A DNA stretch of 64,000 nucleotides, from NCBI GenBank assembly GCA_002633025.1, contig NMRB01000865.1, positions 1,851 through 65,850 on the forward strand. Reading direction: 5' to 3'. The DNA comes from Notospermus geniculatus. Taxonomy: Eukaryota > Nemertea > Pilidiophora > Heteronemertea > Lineidae. A program made the position numbers and the translations under genes. The notes beneath the pieces are model-generated. The model made no database searches. It had not been told where the DNA came from and was given only the letters and a program-made list of their open reading frames with translations. This document shows, one piece after another, positions 22,021 through 33,222 of this stretch; positions within the stretch are counted from its first letter, which is position 1; each line of letters starts with the position of its first letter.

Positions 22021-23108
22021 GTTTCAATTGGGTGCGATCAGTGAAAAGTAGAGAAACAACCGGCCGTCACAACCCAGAACACCTCGCTACACTCAGTAGG
22101 AGTTGATATCGAGATTAAAACGCCGCAACGAAATATTCTGAACAAGATTCGACGCCTGAGTTTGTTTCCTTCAGTTAAGCAGATAAGAACGTTTCCATGC
22201 ATCTCTCCACGATGAACCAAAAATGGATGGGGAGATGCTAAAAAAGATGTAATTATAGAACTCCGACGGTCATACAAAAAAGTCTCGTTTTTATATTGCA
22301 CCTATAGACGCCAGATTTATTTTAAACGTGTCCTTGTGTTAAACTTAATATAACCCTAGCAGCGTAAGCTATTTTTTTCATCTGCATCATCTGATTATAG
22401 ATCATGAACAAAGGCGGCCGATGTTGGTTCCGGAGTAGGCCTACCTTGGCAGCATTTTTTGCAACATTTAATTAACCGACGGATAGTAACAAGATCTTTT
22501 GGCCCTGTGTGTACCCTGGCCAAGAAAGTACATGTAGGCCTACATGTAGTTAGATGTTTCCCAACAGAAACGGTCTGTTTCACTCCCTCTGCAGCAATGG
22601 CTGTCATTGTCAAGAGGCGGAAGAGACGGGGAAATAAAAACGTACAAAAAACGTGGACCAGGGTCTGGGTGTCCCAGAGGCATGGACAGGTGTCCCAAGC
22701 ACTTGGCCTGCTATACCATGAGTCCAGTTTAAGGTTCGCCAAGGCAAATGCAAGGAGTCGACATGACTTCATGTAGATCACGTGATGCAAACCTGATTTT
22801 GGAGAAATGTTGGAAACCATCGACGTTTTTCCCGTACACACGGTGTCACATTTAGCCGACATTTGAACTGGCAGCAAAAAAATCATTTTGCCCAATTTTT
22901 TTTCACAACATTTTAGCTGTCGTACATTTGAAAACCATGATGGAAAATTCTTTTTTCCTCAAATACATAACAAAATTTCTCCAACATGGTGTTGTTCCTC
23001 TGAATGTCGGAAGTTGCCAGTGTTCACAGAGCTTGAGTCCCTGGTATCCTCGACCTGTTGTTCTTTCATACCGAACCTTTGCCAATCCTCGCCCCTTTTT
23101 TCGCAGGT
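22021..23108. other. R1-R2 spacer, A-type 3' flank
   Basis: Upstream of R1. The part at about 22750-23100 (CATGACTTCATGTAG, CATCGACG, GATGGAAAATTC) matches the flank of R9 at 34150-34450, so R2 and R9 share a 3' flank type unlike the ETS/YY1-like flank of most units. No exon seen. Confidence 0.5.
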
Positions 23109-24140
23109 TCAGGGTAAATCATTCTTCTTGACAAACCCACAAAACGTGGTAAACATTTTCAAAACGTCAGCCCGATAAAATGGCAACGTGAATCCATACA
23201 CGACAAAATTGATACAATAATTTGTTAAGCTAAACAGAATCAGGAACTTTGCAATGAGCCATAAAAATAACTTTATTTGTTTGGAATCTTCGGAGTCATC
23301 GGGAGCGACTACAAAGAATGTGTACATTGTGGATGCTGGTAACAGAAATATAACGTACAGCGTCGATACCGTCATTAAAGATACAACCATCCTTGTGCCC
23401 TGTTGTTTTTTGGGCTGTGACATCGTTTCCCCGACGGCCGCTCGCCGAGCTCTAGCAATACCCACGAGAATCAAAATATTTGAAGAGAAGATCAGAAAGC
23501 TTGGGATGTAGTTATACACAGTTGTCTCGAATTGGTAAATAATACCGGTTGTTGAAGGTGATGTGGTGTACCAACAATGGCGGGTGGCCGCAATTTCGCG
23601 GAAGTCCACCACAAAAAGAAGATGGATGCTCAACAAAATGGCGGCTATGATGATGATTGCCATAACAATCTTTCTCATCTTTGTTGTGATCCGGGCCCGG
23701 TGTAAGGGGAACCAGACGACGAAAGCTCTCTCCATGGTAAAAGTCACAATCAGCCATCCAGAAATACACTCAAAGACATGTATGAGGAAGAGGTTAATCT
23801 TACATTCCAACCCACTGTTTAGAAGATTATACGAATCCCTGCCGTTCGTGATATCGGATAACCCATCTCGAATCCACCATGCGATACCGTAGACCAAGAC
23901 GACCCCAGTGTCGGACACAGAAAGGACGCTGAGATACTGAACCGACGCATCCTCTCTGTGTCTCGCCCTGAAGAAGACGATGAAGGAAATCGTGTTGCCG
24001 ATGATACCGACGGAGTATATGACTACCATGATGTAACTTTGAAAAAATCGAAAGATGCTTTCAATTTGACGTGACTCACTGTGCATGTGGTGATGGAGAA
24101 TGACGTTGGTATACAGCTCCGGCCTTCCCACCACAGCCAT
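23109..24140 (-). CDS. Class A GPCR, array copy R2
   Basis: Intact, 343 codons from the ATG at 24140, chosen because MAV.GRPELYT is the conserved start in nearly all copies. The open frame runs 67 codons further upstream to 24341, but those residues are unlike the other copies and come from the promoter region. Complete motif set: SVSDTG, TMERAF, HCWYTTS, FLLP, NFVVY, CCs replaced by TFCGF near the tail. Tail ends VKKNDLP. ECL3 has the acidic APDDSEDS form. The AT element upstream is altered (TAGTT in place of TATT near 24280). Closest relative is R3. Confidence 0.9.
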   Translation of the reverse strand: MAVVGRPELYTNVILHHHMHSESRQIESIFRFFQSYIMVVIYSVGIIGNTISFIVFFRARHREDASVQYLSVLSVSDTGVVLVYGIAWWIRDGLSDITNGRDSYNLLNSGLECKINLFLIHVFECISGWLIVTFTMERAFVVWFPLHRARITTKMRKIVMAIIIIAAILLSIHLLFVVDFREIAATRHCWYTTSPSTTGIIYQFETTVYNYIPSFLIFSSNILILVGIARARRAAVGETMSQPKKQQGTRMVVSLMTVSTLYVIFLLPASTMYTFFVVAPDDSEDSKQIKLFLWLIAKFLILFSLTNYCINFVVYGFTLPFYRADVLKMFTTFCGFVKKNDLP

Positions 24141-24401
24141 GTAGAAATCGCAGAGATTAATGAAAAACAGGGAAGTGACAGGCCGTAATGACCCAGAATA
24201 CCTCCCTCTCTCCAGACTCCGGTATCGGTATCGATACTGAGATTGATAACTAAACCACAGAAAATGCTGAAAGATATTTTTAGTTACTGCATGTTCAACA
24301 GATTCTATTTTTAATGTGTTCGCATGTTTTTCTGACCACAATGAAACAGAACTATTTTGATCAATATCGCAGTTGTATCGTTACTCATCAAGACTCATGC
24401 A

Positions 24402-24567
24402 ACCCCCTCCCCTCCCCAAAAGCGTACTAAGGAAAATGTTGATATTGGTATATATTTTTAGATCAAGACTTTCCAAAATTTTGAAAAGTGTACACTGAGT
24501 GTCAACCCCTCCCCCTTAGGTTACTGTTTGCATGCTTGTGAAAATGTTGATAATTGTGAAGGGCCCC
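24402..24567. mobile_element. 5'-truncated copy of the GGGGCCCTTCAC MITE upstream of R2
   Basis: It matches the right part of the element at 26416-26623 (AAAAGCGTACTAAG, GATAATTGTGAAGGGCCCC) but lacks the left end. The insertion is in the same relative position in the neighbouring unit, so it most likely predates the R2/R3 duplication. Confidence 0.65.
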
Positions 24568-25020
24568 TTAATTTCATGGGATTTTTTGCTGATTTTGAAG
24601 AACGGCATACCCTCAAAAATATTTCTGGCACAAACCCTGCTTAGTGCATGCCCACCACTTGTTCTACATAACTACTTTTAACCTAATCCTTGAATCTTGT
24701 CCCTTTCTCGTGACGAACCCACAGCCAAGTAATACTTGCTATTTTGATGAACGTTGCAGGTAGTGAGGGACCAAATTGGCCCCGAAGGACTTTTGTGAAG
24801 AAATTTGCCGACCTATCTCTGAATCGGTAGTGTAGTAGGATTGCTTCCTGTACATGAAAAAACTTGTCGGCATTCCCAGAAATCCTTCTAACGGAAGTTG
24901 CCAAAATCCAAGATGGCCACCAAAATGGCCGCCACAAATCCACGTCCCATTGCTCATTATTGCTCGCATCTACGTAACTGTTGTTCTTCCTACCTTTGCC
25001 CCTGCAATTTACCCTTTCTT

Positions 25021-26061
25021 TCAGATAGAGGAGGACAAGACCTTCTTCTTGACAAACCCACAACACGTGGTAAACATTTTCAAAACGTCGGCACGGTAGA
25101 ATGGCAACGTGAATCCATACACAACAAAATTGATACAATAATTTATTAAGCTAGACAGGATCAAGAATTTCGTGATGAGCCATAAAAATAATTTTATTTG
25201 TTTTGAATCTTCGGAGTCTTCGGGAGCGACTACAAACAATGTGTACATTGTAGATGATGGTAACAGAAATATAACATACAGCGTCGATACAGTCATTAAA
25301 GATACAACCATCCTTGTGTGCTGTTGTTTTTTGGGCTGTGACATCGTTTCCCTGACGGCCGCCCGCCGGGCTCTAGCAATGCCCACGACAATCAAGATAT
25401 TTGAAGAGAAGATCAGAAAGCTGGGGATGTAGTTATAGACAGCTGTCTCGAACTGGTAAATAATACCGGTTGTTGCAGGTGATGTGGTGTACCAACAATG
25501 GCGGGTGGCCGCAATTTCGCGGAAGTCCACCACAAAAAGAAGATGGATGCTCAACAAAATGGCGGCCATGATGATGATTGCCATAACAATCTTTCTCATC
25601 TTTGTTGTGATCCGGGCCCGGTGTAAGGGGAACCAGACGACGAAAGCTCTCTCCATGGTAAAAGTCACAATCAGCCATCCAGAAACACATTCAAAGACAT
25701 GTAAAAAGAAGAAGTTAATCTTACATTCCCACCCACTGTTGAGAAGATTATAAGAATCCCTGCCGTTCGTGATATCTGGTAACCCATCTCGAATCCACCA
25801 TGCGATGCCGTAGACGAAGACGACTCCAGTGTCGGACACAGAAAGGGCGCTGAGATACTGAACCGACGCATCCTCTCTGTGTCTCGCCCTGAAGAAGACG
25901 ATGAAGGAAATCGTGTTGCCGATGATACCGACGGAGTATATGACTACCATGATGTAACTTTGAAAAAATCCAAAGATGCTTTCAATTTGACGTGACTCAC
26001 TGTGCATGTGGTGATGGAGAGTGACTTTGGTATACAGCTCCGGCCTTCCCGCCACAGCCAT
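25021..26061 (-). CDS. Class A GPCR, array copy R3
   Basis: Intact, 346 codons, start MAVAGRPELY. Motifs: GN in TM1, SVSDTG in TM2, TMERAF after TM3, HCWYTTSPATTG in ECL2, FLLP in TM6, NFVVY in TM7, CCGFVKKK tail. ECL3 is APEDSEDS. Very close to R2 through the body of the gene. The AATAAAAATATC element is 126 bp upstream of the ATG (26187-26198) and a GATCAA..GCAG motif is at 26267-26287. Confidence 0.92.
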   Translation of the reverse strand: MAVAGRPELYTKVTLHHHMHSESRQIESIFGFFQSYIMVVIYSVGIIGNTISFIVFFRARHREDASVQYLSALSVSDTGVVFVYGIAWWIRDGLPDITNGRDSYNLLNSGWECKINFFFLHVFECVSGWLIVTFTMERAFVVWFPLHRARITTKMRKIVMAIIIMAAILLSIHLLFVVDFREIAATRHCWYTTSPATTGIIYQFETAVYNYIPSFLIFSSNILIVVGIARARRAAVRETMSQPKKQQHTRMVVSLMTVSTLYVIFLLPSSTMYTLFVVAPEDSEDSKQIKLFLWLITKFLILSSLINYCINFVVYGFTLPFYRADVLKMFTTCCGFVKKKVLSSSI

Positions 26062-26415
26062 GTAGAAATCGCAGAGATTAATGAAAAACAGGGAAGTGAC
26101 AGGCCGAAATGACCCAGAATACCTCCCTCTCTCCGTTATCGCTATCGATACTGAGATTGATAACTAAACCACAGAAAATGCTGAAAGATATTTTTATTTA
26201 CTGCATGTTCAACAGATTCTATTTTCAATGTGTTCGCATGTTTTTCTGACCACAATGAAACAGAACTATTTTGATCAATATCGCAGTTGTATCGTTACTC
26301 ATCGAGACTCATGCCAACCACTGTGACGATGACTTGGCAGTGATTCCGCCAGAGGGTACGCAGGGTACGCTGCGAGTAGTACCCTCAAAGGAACAGAAAA
26401 GGGCCATTTTCTTTA

Positions 26416-26623
26416 GGGGCCCTTCACAATTATCAACATTTTTTACACTTTTTACAGAACCCCCTCCCCCTCCCCAAAAGCGTACTAAGAAAAATGTTGA
26501 TATTGGTATATTTTTAGATCAACACTTTCCAAAATTTTGAAAAGTGTACACTGAGTGTCAACCACCTCCCCCTAGCTTACTGTTCGCATGCTTGTGAAAA
26601 TGTTGATAATTGTGAAGGGCCCC
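26416..26623. mobile_element. Harbinger-like MITE upstream of R3
   Basis: Ends GGGGCCCTTCACAATTATCA and its complement (to 26623) are inverted copies. TTA flanks both sides (26413-26415 and 26624-26626). Same end type and duplication as the element at 1260-1579. A truncated sister is at 24402-24567. Confidence 0.75.
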
Positions 26624-27072
26624 TTAACTTCATGGGATTTTTTGCTGATTTTGAAGAACGGCATACCCTGAAAAATATTTCTGGCAGAAACCCTGCTTGG
26701 TGCATGCTCACCACTTGTTTTACCGAACTACTTTTAATCCTTGAATCTTGTCCCTTTCTCGTGACGAACCCACAGCCAAGTAATACTTGCTATTTTGATG
26801 AACGTTGCAGGTAGTTAGGGACCAAATTGGCCCCGAAGGACTTTTGTGAAGAAATTTGCCGACCTATCTCTGAATCGGTAGTGTAGTAGGATTGCTTCCT
26901 GTACAGTGAAAAAACTTGTCGGCATTCCCAGAAATCCTTCTAACGGAAGTTGCGAAAAAATCCAAGATGGCCACCAAAATCGCCGCCACAAATCCATATC
27001 TCATTGCTCATTATTGCTCGCCTCTACGTGTTGTTCTTCTTACCTTTGCCCCTGCTATTTACCCTTTCTTTG

Positions 27073-28113
27073 TCAGACAGAGGAGGACAAGACCTTCTTC
27101 TTGATAAACCCACAACACGTGGTAAACATTTTCAAAACGTCGGCACGGTAGAATGGCAACGTGAACCCATACACAACAAAATTGATACAATAATTTATTA
27201 AGCTGAACAGGATCAAGAATTTAGTGATGAGCCATAAAAATAATTTTATTTGTTTTGAATCTTCGGAGTCTTCGGGAGCGACTACAAAGAATGTGTACAT
27301 TGTGGATCCTGGCAACAGAAGTATAACGTACAGTGTCGATACTGTCATTAAAGATAGAACCATCCTTGTGTCCTGTTGTTTTTTGGGTTGTGACATCATT
27401 TCCCTGACGGCCGCCCGCCGGGCTCTAGCAATACCCAACAAAATCAGGATATTTGATGAGAAGATCAGAAAACCTGGGACATAGTTATACACAGCTGTCT
27501 CGAATTGGTAAATAATACCGGTTGTTGCGGGTGATGTGGTGTACCAACAATGGCGAGAAGCCGCAATTTCGCGAAAGTCCACCAGAAAAAGAAGATGGAT
27601 GCTCAACAAAATGGCGGCCATAATGATGATTGCTATGGCAACCTTTCTCATCTTTGTTGTGATCCGGGCCCGGTGTAAGGGGAACCAGACGACGGAAGCT
27701 CTTTCCATGGTAAAAGTCACAATCAGCCATCCAGAAACACATTCAAAGACATGTAAAAAGAAGAAGTTAATCTTACATTCCCACCCACTGTTGAGAAGAT
27801 TATAAGAATACCTGCCGTTCGTGATTTCCGGTAACCCATCTCGAATCCACCATACGACGCCGTTGACCAAGACGACTCCGGTGTCAGACACAGAAAGGAC
27901 GCTGAGATACTGAACCGACGCATCCTCTCTGTGTCTCGCCCTGAAGAAGACGATGAAGGAAATCGTGTTGCCGATGATCCCGGCAGAATATACGACCACC
28001 ATGACGTAATTTTGAACGAATTCAAAGATGCTTTCAATTTGACTTAACTCACTTTGCATGTGGTGATGGAGAATGACGTTGGTATACAGCTCGGACCTTC
28101 CCGTCACAGCCAT
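27073..28113 (-). CDS. Class A GPCR, array copy R4
   Basis: Intact, 346 codons, start MAVTGRSELYTN. Used as the numbering reference for the array. Odd points: TMERAS replaces TMERAF after TM3, PGFLIF replaces PSFLIF in TM5, and TM6 reads VILLLPG. Cys 113 and Cys 189 for the TM3-ECL2 disulphide are present, as is the CC pair at 333-334. Upstream, the AT element is at 28241-28252 (128 bp from the ATG) and the distal GATCAACGTTGCAG motif at 28498-28518. Confidence 0.92.
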   Translation of the reverse strand: MAVTGRSELYTNVILHHHMQSELSQIESIFEFVQNYVMVVVYSAGIIGNTISFIVFFRARHREDASVQYLSVLSVSDTGVVLVNGVVWWIRDGLPEITNGRYSYNLLNSGWECKINFFFLHVFECVSGWLIVTFTMERASVVWFPLHRARITTKMRKVAIAIIIMAAILLSIHLLFLVDFREIAASRHCWYTTSPATTGIIYQFETAVYNYVPGFLIFSSNILILLGIARARRAAVREMMSQPKKQQDTRMVLSLMTVSTLYVILLLPGSTMYTFFVVAPEDSEDSKQIKLFLWLITKFLILFSLINYCINFVVYGFTLPFYRADVLKMFTTCCGFIKKKVLSSSV

Positions 28114-28589
28114 GTGGAAATCGCAGAGATTAATGAAAAACAGGGAAGTGACAGGCCGTCATGACCCAGAATACCTGTCCTCTCCAGTCATAAGGAGTTG
28201 ATACCGAGAGTGATATCTAGACAAACAGAAAATGCTAAAAGATATTTTTATTACATCATCATTCTATTTTCAGTGTGCTTGCATGTTTAACCATATATAC
28301 CCACAAGGAAACAAAAGTAGGCCTACATGTGTATTTGATCAACGTCACAGTCGTATCATTATACAGATCATGGCTCATGCCGGCCACTGACGATGATAAG
28401 TCCCCTACTCGCCACTTCTAGCGAACTGCTTTTAACCTAACCACCATGAATCTTGTCCCTTTCTCGTGAAGAACCCAACCATTAAAAGTAACACCTGCTA
28501 TTTTGATCAACGTTGCAGGTAGTCAGGGACCAAATATGTGCCCAGGGATTTTTATTAAAGAAATCTGCCGACCGATGCGGCCTCTAGGT

Positions 28590-29225
28590 TAGTCTCGCGT
28601 CACCAGCCTCTCTCTCTTACAGGAGAGAGTCTGGTAGAACAGACTACAAAATCTTGTTACCGCCAGGTGGCGAGTGTCCAGCTCAGAGCATCCGAATCTG
28701 ATTGGCCAACGGCCGAAAAACATGGCTGCGCCCATGAAACGTATGATGAACGAACAAGGAACGAAACAGTCCGAGGGAAATTTTACCTTTTTAACACGTT
28801 TTATCTTGGTTTTCGCCGAGTGATATATAGAAGGCGATCGAGCCTGGTCGTTTGAGGTGGATTGCCGATGAAAGAAAGTGGAATTGTATTGTATAAGGAT
28901 CGATTTACCGTCTGGCTGAACTTTAGAATCCCTGGTCGGAAGTGACCTAATCCATGGCACAAAATGTAAGTCCTATTGTACAATCGGCTTATTCCGTCAA
29001 TCGATGACCATGCATAGTCGTTCCTGCCGTGCTAAAAAGGTAAATTCCACCTCAGACTCTTTCGTTCATCATACGTTTCATGGGCGCAGCCATGTTTTTC
29101 AGCCGTTGGCCAATCAGATTCGGATGCTCTGAGCTGGACACTCGCCACCTGGCGGTAACAAGATTTTGTAGTCTGTTCTACCAGACTCTCTCCTGTAAGA
29201 GAGAGAGGCTGGTGAAGCGAGACTA
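28590..29225. mobile_element. Mutator-like transposon with about 180-bp inverted arms, between R4 and R5
   Basis: Ends TAGTCTCGC and GCGAGACTA. The arms (28590 to about 28770 and about 29045-29225) pair nearly perfectly and include ATGCTCTGAGCTGGACACTC-type sequence. CCTCTAGGT flanks both sides (28581-28589 and 29226-29234), a 9-bp duplication. The unoccupied site, CCTCTAGGTTTGTCGG, is seen at about 33049-33064 in another unit. Long arms and 9-bp duplication indicate Mutator (MULE). No transposase in the roughly 270-bp middle. Confidence 0.85.
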
Positions 29226-29400
29226 CCTCTAGGTTTGTCGGCACTTCCGGAAATCCTTCAGACGGAAGATGCCAAAAACCAAGATGGCCAGCAAAATGGC
29301 CGCGAAATTAATCAAATCCGTGATATCCCATTGCTCATTATTGCTCGCCTCTTTTTGTTATTCTTCCTACCTTTGCCCCTGCAATTTACCCGTTTGTTTT

Positions 29401-30423
29401 TCAAGTAGAAGACAAAACCATCTTCTTGACAAACCCACAACACGTGGTAAACATTTTGAAAATGTCAGCACGATAGAACGGCAACGTGAATCCATACACA
29501 ACAAAATTGATACAATAATTTGTTAAGCTAAACAGAATCAAGAATTTTGCAATGGGCCATAAAAATAACTTTATTTGTTTTGAATCTTCGGAGTCTTCGG
29601 GAGCGACTAAAAACAATGTGTACATTGTAGATGCTGGTAACAGAAATATAACATACAGCGTCGATACAGTCATTAAAGATACAACCATCCTTTTGTCCTG
29701 TTGTTTTTTGGGTTGTGACATCGTTTCCCTGACGGCCGCTCGCCGGGCTCTAGCAATACCCACGATGATCAAGATATTTGAAGAGAAGATCAGAAAGCTT
29801 GGGATATAGTTATACACAGCTGTCTCGTATTGGAACATGATACCGCTTGTTGTGGGTGATGTGGTGTACCAACAATCGTGGGTGGCCCCAATTTCGCGCA
29901 AGTCCACCACAAAAAGAAGATGGATGCTCAACAAAATGGCGGCCATGATGATGATTGCTATGGCAACCTTTCTCATCCTTGTTGTGATCCGGGCCCGGTG
30001 TAAGGGGAACCAGACGACGAAAGATCTTTCCATGGTGAAAGCTACAATCAGCCATCCAGAAACACACTCAAAGACATGGAGAAGGAAGAGGTTAATCTTA
30101 CATTCCCACCCACTTTTGAGAAGATTATAAGAATACCTGCCTTTCGTGATTTCTGATAACCCATATTGAACCCACCTTGCGACGCCGTGGACCAAGACAA
30201 CACCGTTGTCGGACACAGAAAGGACGCTGAGATACTGAACCGACGCATCCTCTCTGTGTCTCGCCCTGAAGAAGACGATGAAGGAAATCGTATTGCCGAT
30301 GATCCCGGCCGAGTATATGACAACCATGATGTAACTTTGAAAGAATCCAAACATACTTTCAATTTGCATGTGGTGATGGAGAATGACGTTGGTATACAGC
30401 TCAGGCCTTCCCGTCACAGCCAT
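29401..30423 (-). CDS. Class A GPCR, array copy R5
   Basis: Intact, 340 codons, start MAVTGRPELYTN. It is 6 residues shorter than its neighbours because the N-terminal SELSQ/SESRQ stretch is deleted (HHHMQIESMF). Other features: SVSDNG in TM2 (Asp kept), TMERSF after TM3, DCWYTTSPTTSG in ECL2, NFVVY in TM7, tail CCGFVKKMVLSST. The AT element is at 30550-30561, 127 bp upstream of the ATG. Confidence 0.92.
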   Translation of the reverse strand: MAVTGRPELYTNVILHHHMQIESMFGFFQSYIMVVIYSAGIIGNTISFIVFFRARHREDASVQYLSVLSVSDNGVVLVHGVARWVQYGLSEITKGRYSYNLLKSGWECKINLFLLHVFECVSGWLIVAFTMERSFVVWFPLHRARITTRMRKVAIAIIIMAAILLSIHLLFVVDLREIGATHDCWYTTSPTTSGIMFQYETAVYNYIPSFLIFSSNILIIVGIARARRAAVRETMSQPKKQQDKRMVVSLMTVSTLYVIFLLPASTMYTLFLVAPEDSEDSKQIKLFLWPIAKFLILFSLTNYCINFVVYGFTLPFYRADIFKMFTTCCGFVKKMVLSST

Positions 30424-30980
30424 GTAGAAATCGCAGTGATTAACGAAAAACAGGGAAGTGCCGAGCCGTCATGACCCACAATACTTCCCTCTCCAGTCAT
30501 ACGCTGTAGATACTGAGATTGATAACTAAACCAACAGAAAATGCTGAAAGATATTTTTATTTACTGCAGGTTTAACAGATTCTATTTTCAATGTGTTCGC
30601 ATGTTTTTCTGACCACAATGAAACAGAACTATTTTGATCAATATCGCAGTTCATGCCAACCACTGTGACGATGATTTATGCTCACCACCTGTTCTACCGA
30701 GCTACCTTTGACCTAATCCCCTGAATCTTGTCCCTTTCTCGTGACGAACCCACAGCCAAGTAATATGTGCTACATGTATTTTGATCACCGTTGCAGGTTG
30801 TCAGCACCTAAATTGGTACTGAAGGATTTTTGTGAAGAAATTTGCCGACCTGTCTCTGAATCGGTAAATCCAAGATGGCCACCAAAATGGCCGCCACAAA
30901 TCCATATCTCATTGCTCATTATTGCTCGCCTCTACGTGTTGTTCTTCCTACCTTTGCCCCTGCAATTTCCCCTTTCTTTG

Positions 30981-31250
30981 TCAGACAGAGGAGGACAAGA
31001 TCTTCTTCTTGACAAACCCACAACACGTGGTAAACATTTTCAAAACGTCGGCACGGTAGAATGGCAACGTGAATCCATAAATAACAAAATTGATACAATA
31101 ATTTATCAAGCTGAACAGGATCAAGAATTTCGTGAGTGAGCCATAAAATAATTTTATTTCTTTTGAATCTTCGGAGTCTTCGGGAGCGACTACAAACAAT
31201 GTGTACATTGTGGATGTTGGTAACAGAAATATAACGTACAGCGTCGATAC
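30981..31250 (-). pseudogene. R6: 3' fragment of a receptor copy
   Basis: Only the end of TM6, ECL3 (APEDSEDS), TM7 (NFVIYG) and the tail remain. A one-base shift changes LFLWLITKF into LFYGSLTKF. At 31248-31250 (TAC) the gene sequence stops abruptly and continues straight into the 3' flank of the next copy (CTTTGCCCCTGC), with TAC shared by both parents of the junction. It is therefore a truncated copy made by recombination or deletion, and cannot make a receptor. Confidence 0.88.
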
Positions 31251-31279
31251 CTTTGCCCCTGCAATTTACCCTTTGTTTT

Positions 31280-32339
31280 TCAAGTAGAAGACAAAACCAT
31301 CTTCTTGACAAACCCACCACACGTGGTAAACATTTTCAAAACATCAGCCCGATAGAACGGCAATGTGAATCCATACACTACAAAATTGATACAATAATTT
31401 ATTAAGCTAGACAGGATCAAGAATTTCGTGATGAGCCATAACGATAATTTTATTTGTTTTGAATCTTCGGAGTCTTCGGGAGCGACTACAAAGAATGTGT
31501 ACATTGTAGATGCTGGTAATAGAAATATAACATACAGCGTCGATACAGTCATTAAAGATACAACCATCCTTTTGTCCTGTTGTTTTTTGGCTTGTGACAT
31601 CGTTTCCCTGACGGCCGCCCGCCGGGCTCTAGCAATACCCACGACAATCAAGATATTTGAAGAGAAGATGAGAAAGCTTGGGATATAGTTATACACAGCT
31701 GTCTCGAATTGGTAAATAATACCGGTTGTTGCGGATGATGTGGTATACCAGCAATCGTGGGTGGCCCCAATTTCGCGAAAGTCCACCACAAAAAGAAGAT
31801 GGATGCTCAACAAAATGGCAGCCATGATGATGATTGCTATATGGCAACCTTTCTCATCTTTGTTGTGATCCTTGCCCGGTGTAAGGGGAACCAGACGACG
31901 AAAGCTCTCTCCATGGTAAAAGTCACAATCAGCCATCCAGAAACACATTCAAAGACATGTAAAAGGAAGAAAGTAATCTTACATTCCAACCCACTGTTGA
32001 CAAGATTAAAAGAATACCTGCCGTTTGTGATTTCTGGTAACCCATCTCGAATCCACCATAGGACGCCGTTGACCAAGACAACACCGGTGTCGGACACAGA
32101 AAGGACGCTGAGATACTGAACCGACGCATCCTCTCTGTGTCTCGCCCTGAAGAAGACGATGAAGGAAATCGTGTTGCCGATGATCCCTGTGGAATATATG
32201 ACCACCATCATGTAATTCTGAAAAAAATCAAAGATGCTTTCAATTTGACTGAACTCACTTTGCATGTGGTGATATAGAATGACGTTGGTATACAGGTCGG
32301 ACCTTCCCGTCACAGGTCGGACCTTCCCGTCACAGCCAT
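31280..32339 (-). pseudogene. R7: receptor copy with two frame-breaking insertions
   Basis: Full-length homology, including all TM segments, but broken twice. A 20-bp tandem duplication (32292-32311 and 32312-32331) right after the ATG at 32339 puts a stop after nine codons. An extra AT near 31840 (GCTATATGG where others read GCTATGG) shifts frame in TM4. The two open pieces cover about 158 and 222 codons. Both lesions are simple slippage events, so this is a young pseudogene, or less likely an assembly error. Confidence 0.85.
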
Positions 32340-32751
32340 GTGGAAATCGCAGAGATCAGTGAAAAACAGGGAAGTGACAGGCCGTCATGACCCAGAATAC
32401 CTCTCTCTCCAGTCATAAGGAGTTGATACCGAGAGTGTGATATCTAGACAAACAGAAAATGCTTAAAGATATTTTTATTACATCATCATTCTATTTTCAG
32501 TGTGCTTGCATGTTTAACCATATATGTATACCCACATGGAAACAAAAATAGGCCTACATGTGTATTTGATCAACGTCACAGTCGTATCATTATACAGATC
32601 ATGGCTCATGCCGGCCACTGACGATGATAAGTCCCCTACTCGCACCTTCTAGCGAACTGCTTTTAACCTAACCACCCTGAATCTCGTCCCTTTCTCGTGA
32701 CGAACCCATCCAAGTGACACCTGCTATTTTGATCAACGTTACAGGTAGCCA

Positions 32752-32990
32752 CACTGAAAAAAAATCCTAATCATGCTGAGTACTCTCGGGGTACTCGTTT
32801 TATCCCTGAGATGAATAGAAAGGTACTCATATTGAGTAGAAAGGTACTCATAGTGAGTAGCAAAAGGAACTCCAAATGCAGCTCCTTGGCCCGATGAGTA
32901 CCCGATGAGTACCTTTCTACTCATCTCACGGACAAAATGACTGATGAGTAGTCCAAAGTACTCAACATGAGGGGGAATTTTTTTCCAGTG
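32752..32990. mobile_element. CACTG-ended MITE in the promoter region upstream of R7
   Basis: Starts CACTGAAAAAAAATCC and ends GGAATTTTTTTCCAGTG. The middle has many copies of GAGTAC and GTACTC in both orientations. In other units the flanks join as CAGGTAGTCAGGGACC; here the element separates CAGGTAG from CAGGGACC. Non-autonomous. Confidence 0.75.
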
Positions 32991-33222
32991 CAGGGACCAA
33001 ATGTGTGGCAAGGGATTTTTCTAAAGAAATTTGCCGACCGATGCTGCCTCTAGGTTTGTCGGCATTTCCGGAAATCTTTCAGAGGGAAGTTGCCAAAAAC
33101 CAAGATGGCCACCAAAATGGCCGCGAAATTAATCAAATCCATGATATCCCATTGCTCATTATTGCTCGCATCTATTTGTTGTTCTTCCTACCGTTGCCCC
33201 TGCAATTAACCCTTTGTTTTTC

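Noticed and set aside
24141-24341. 67-codon upstream extension of R2
   Set aside because: The frame is open but lies over the promoter region, is not conserved in sister copies, and the family start MAV..PEL is at 24140.
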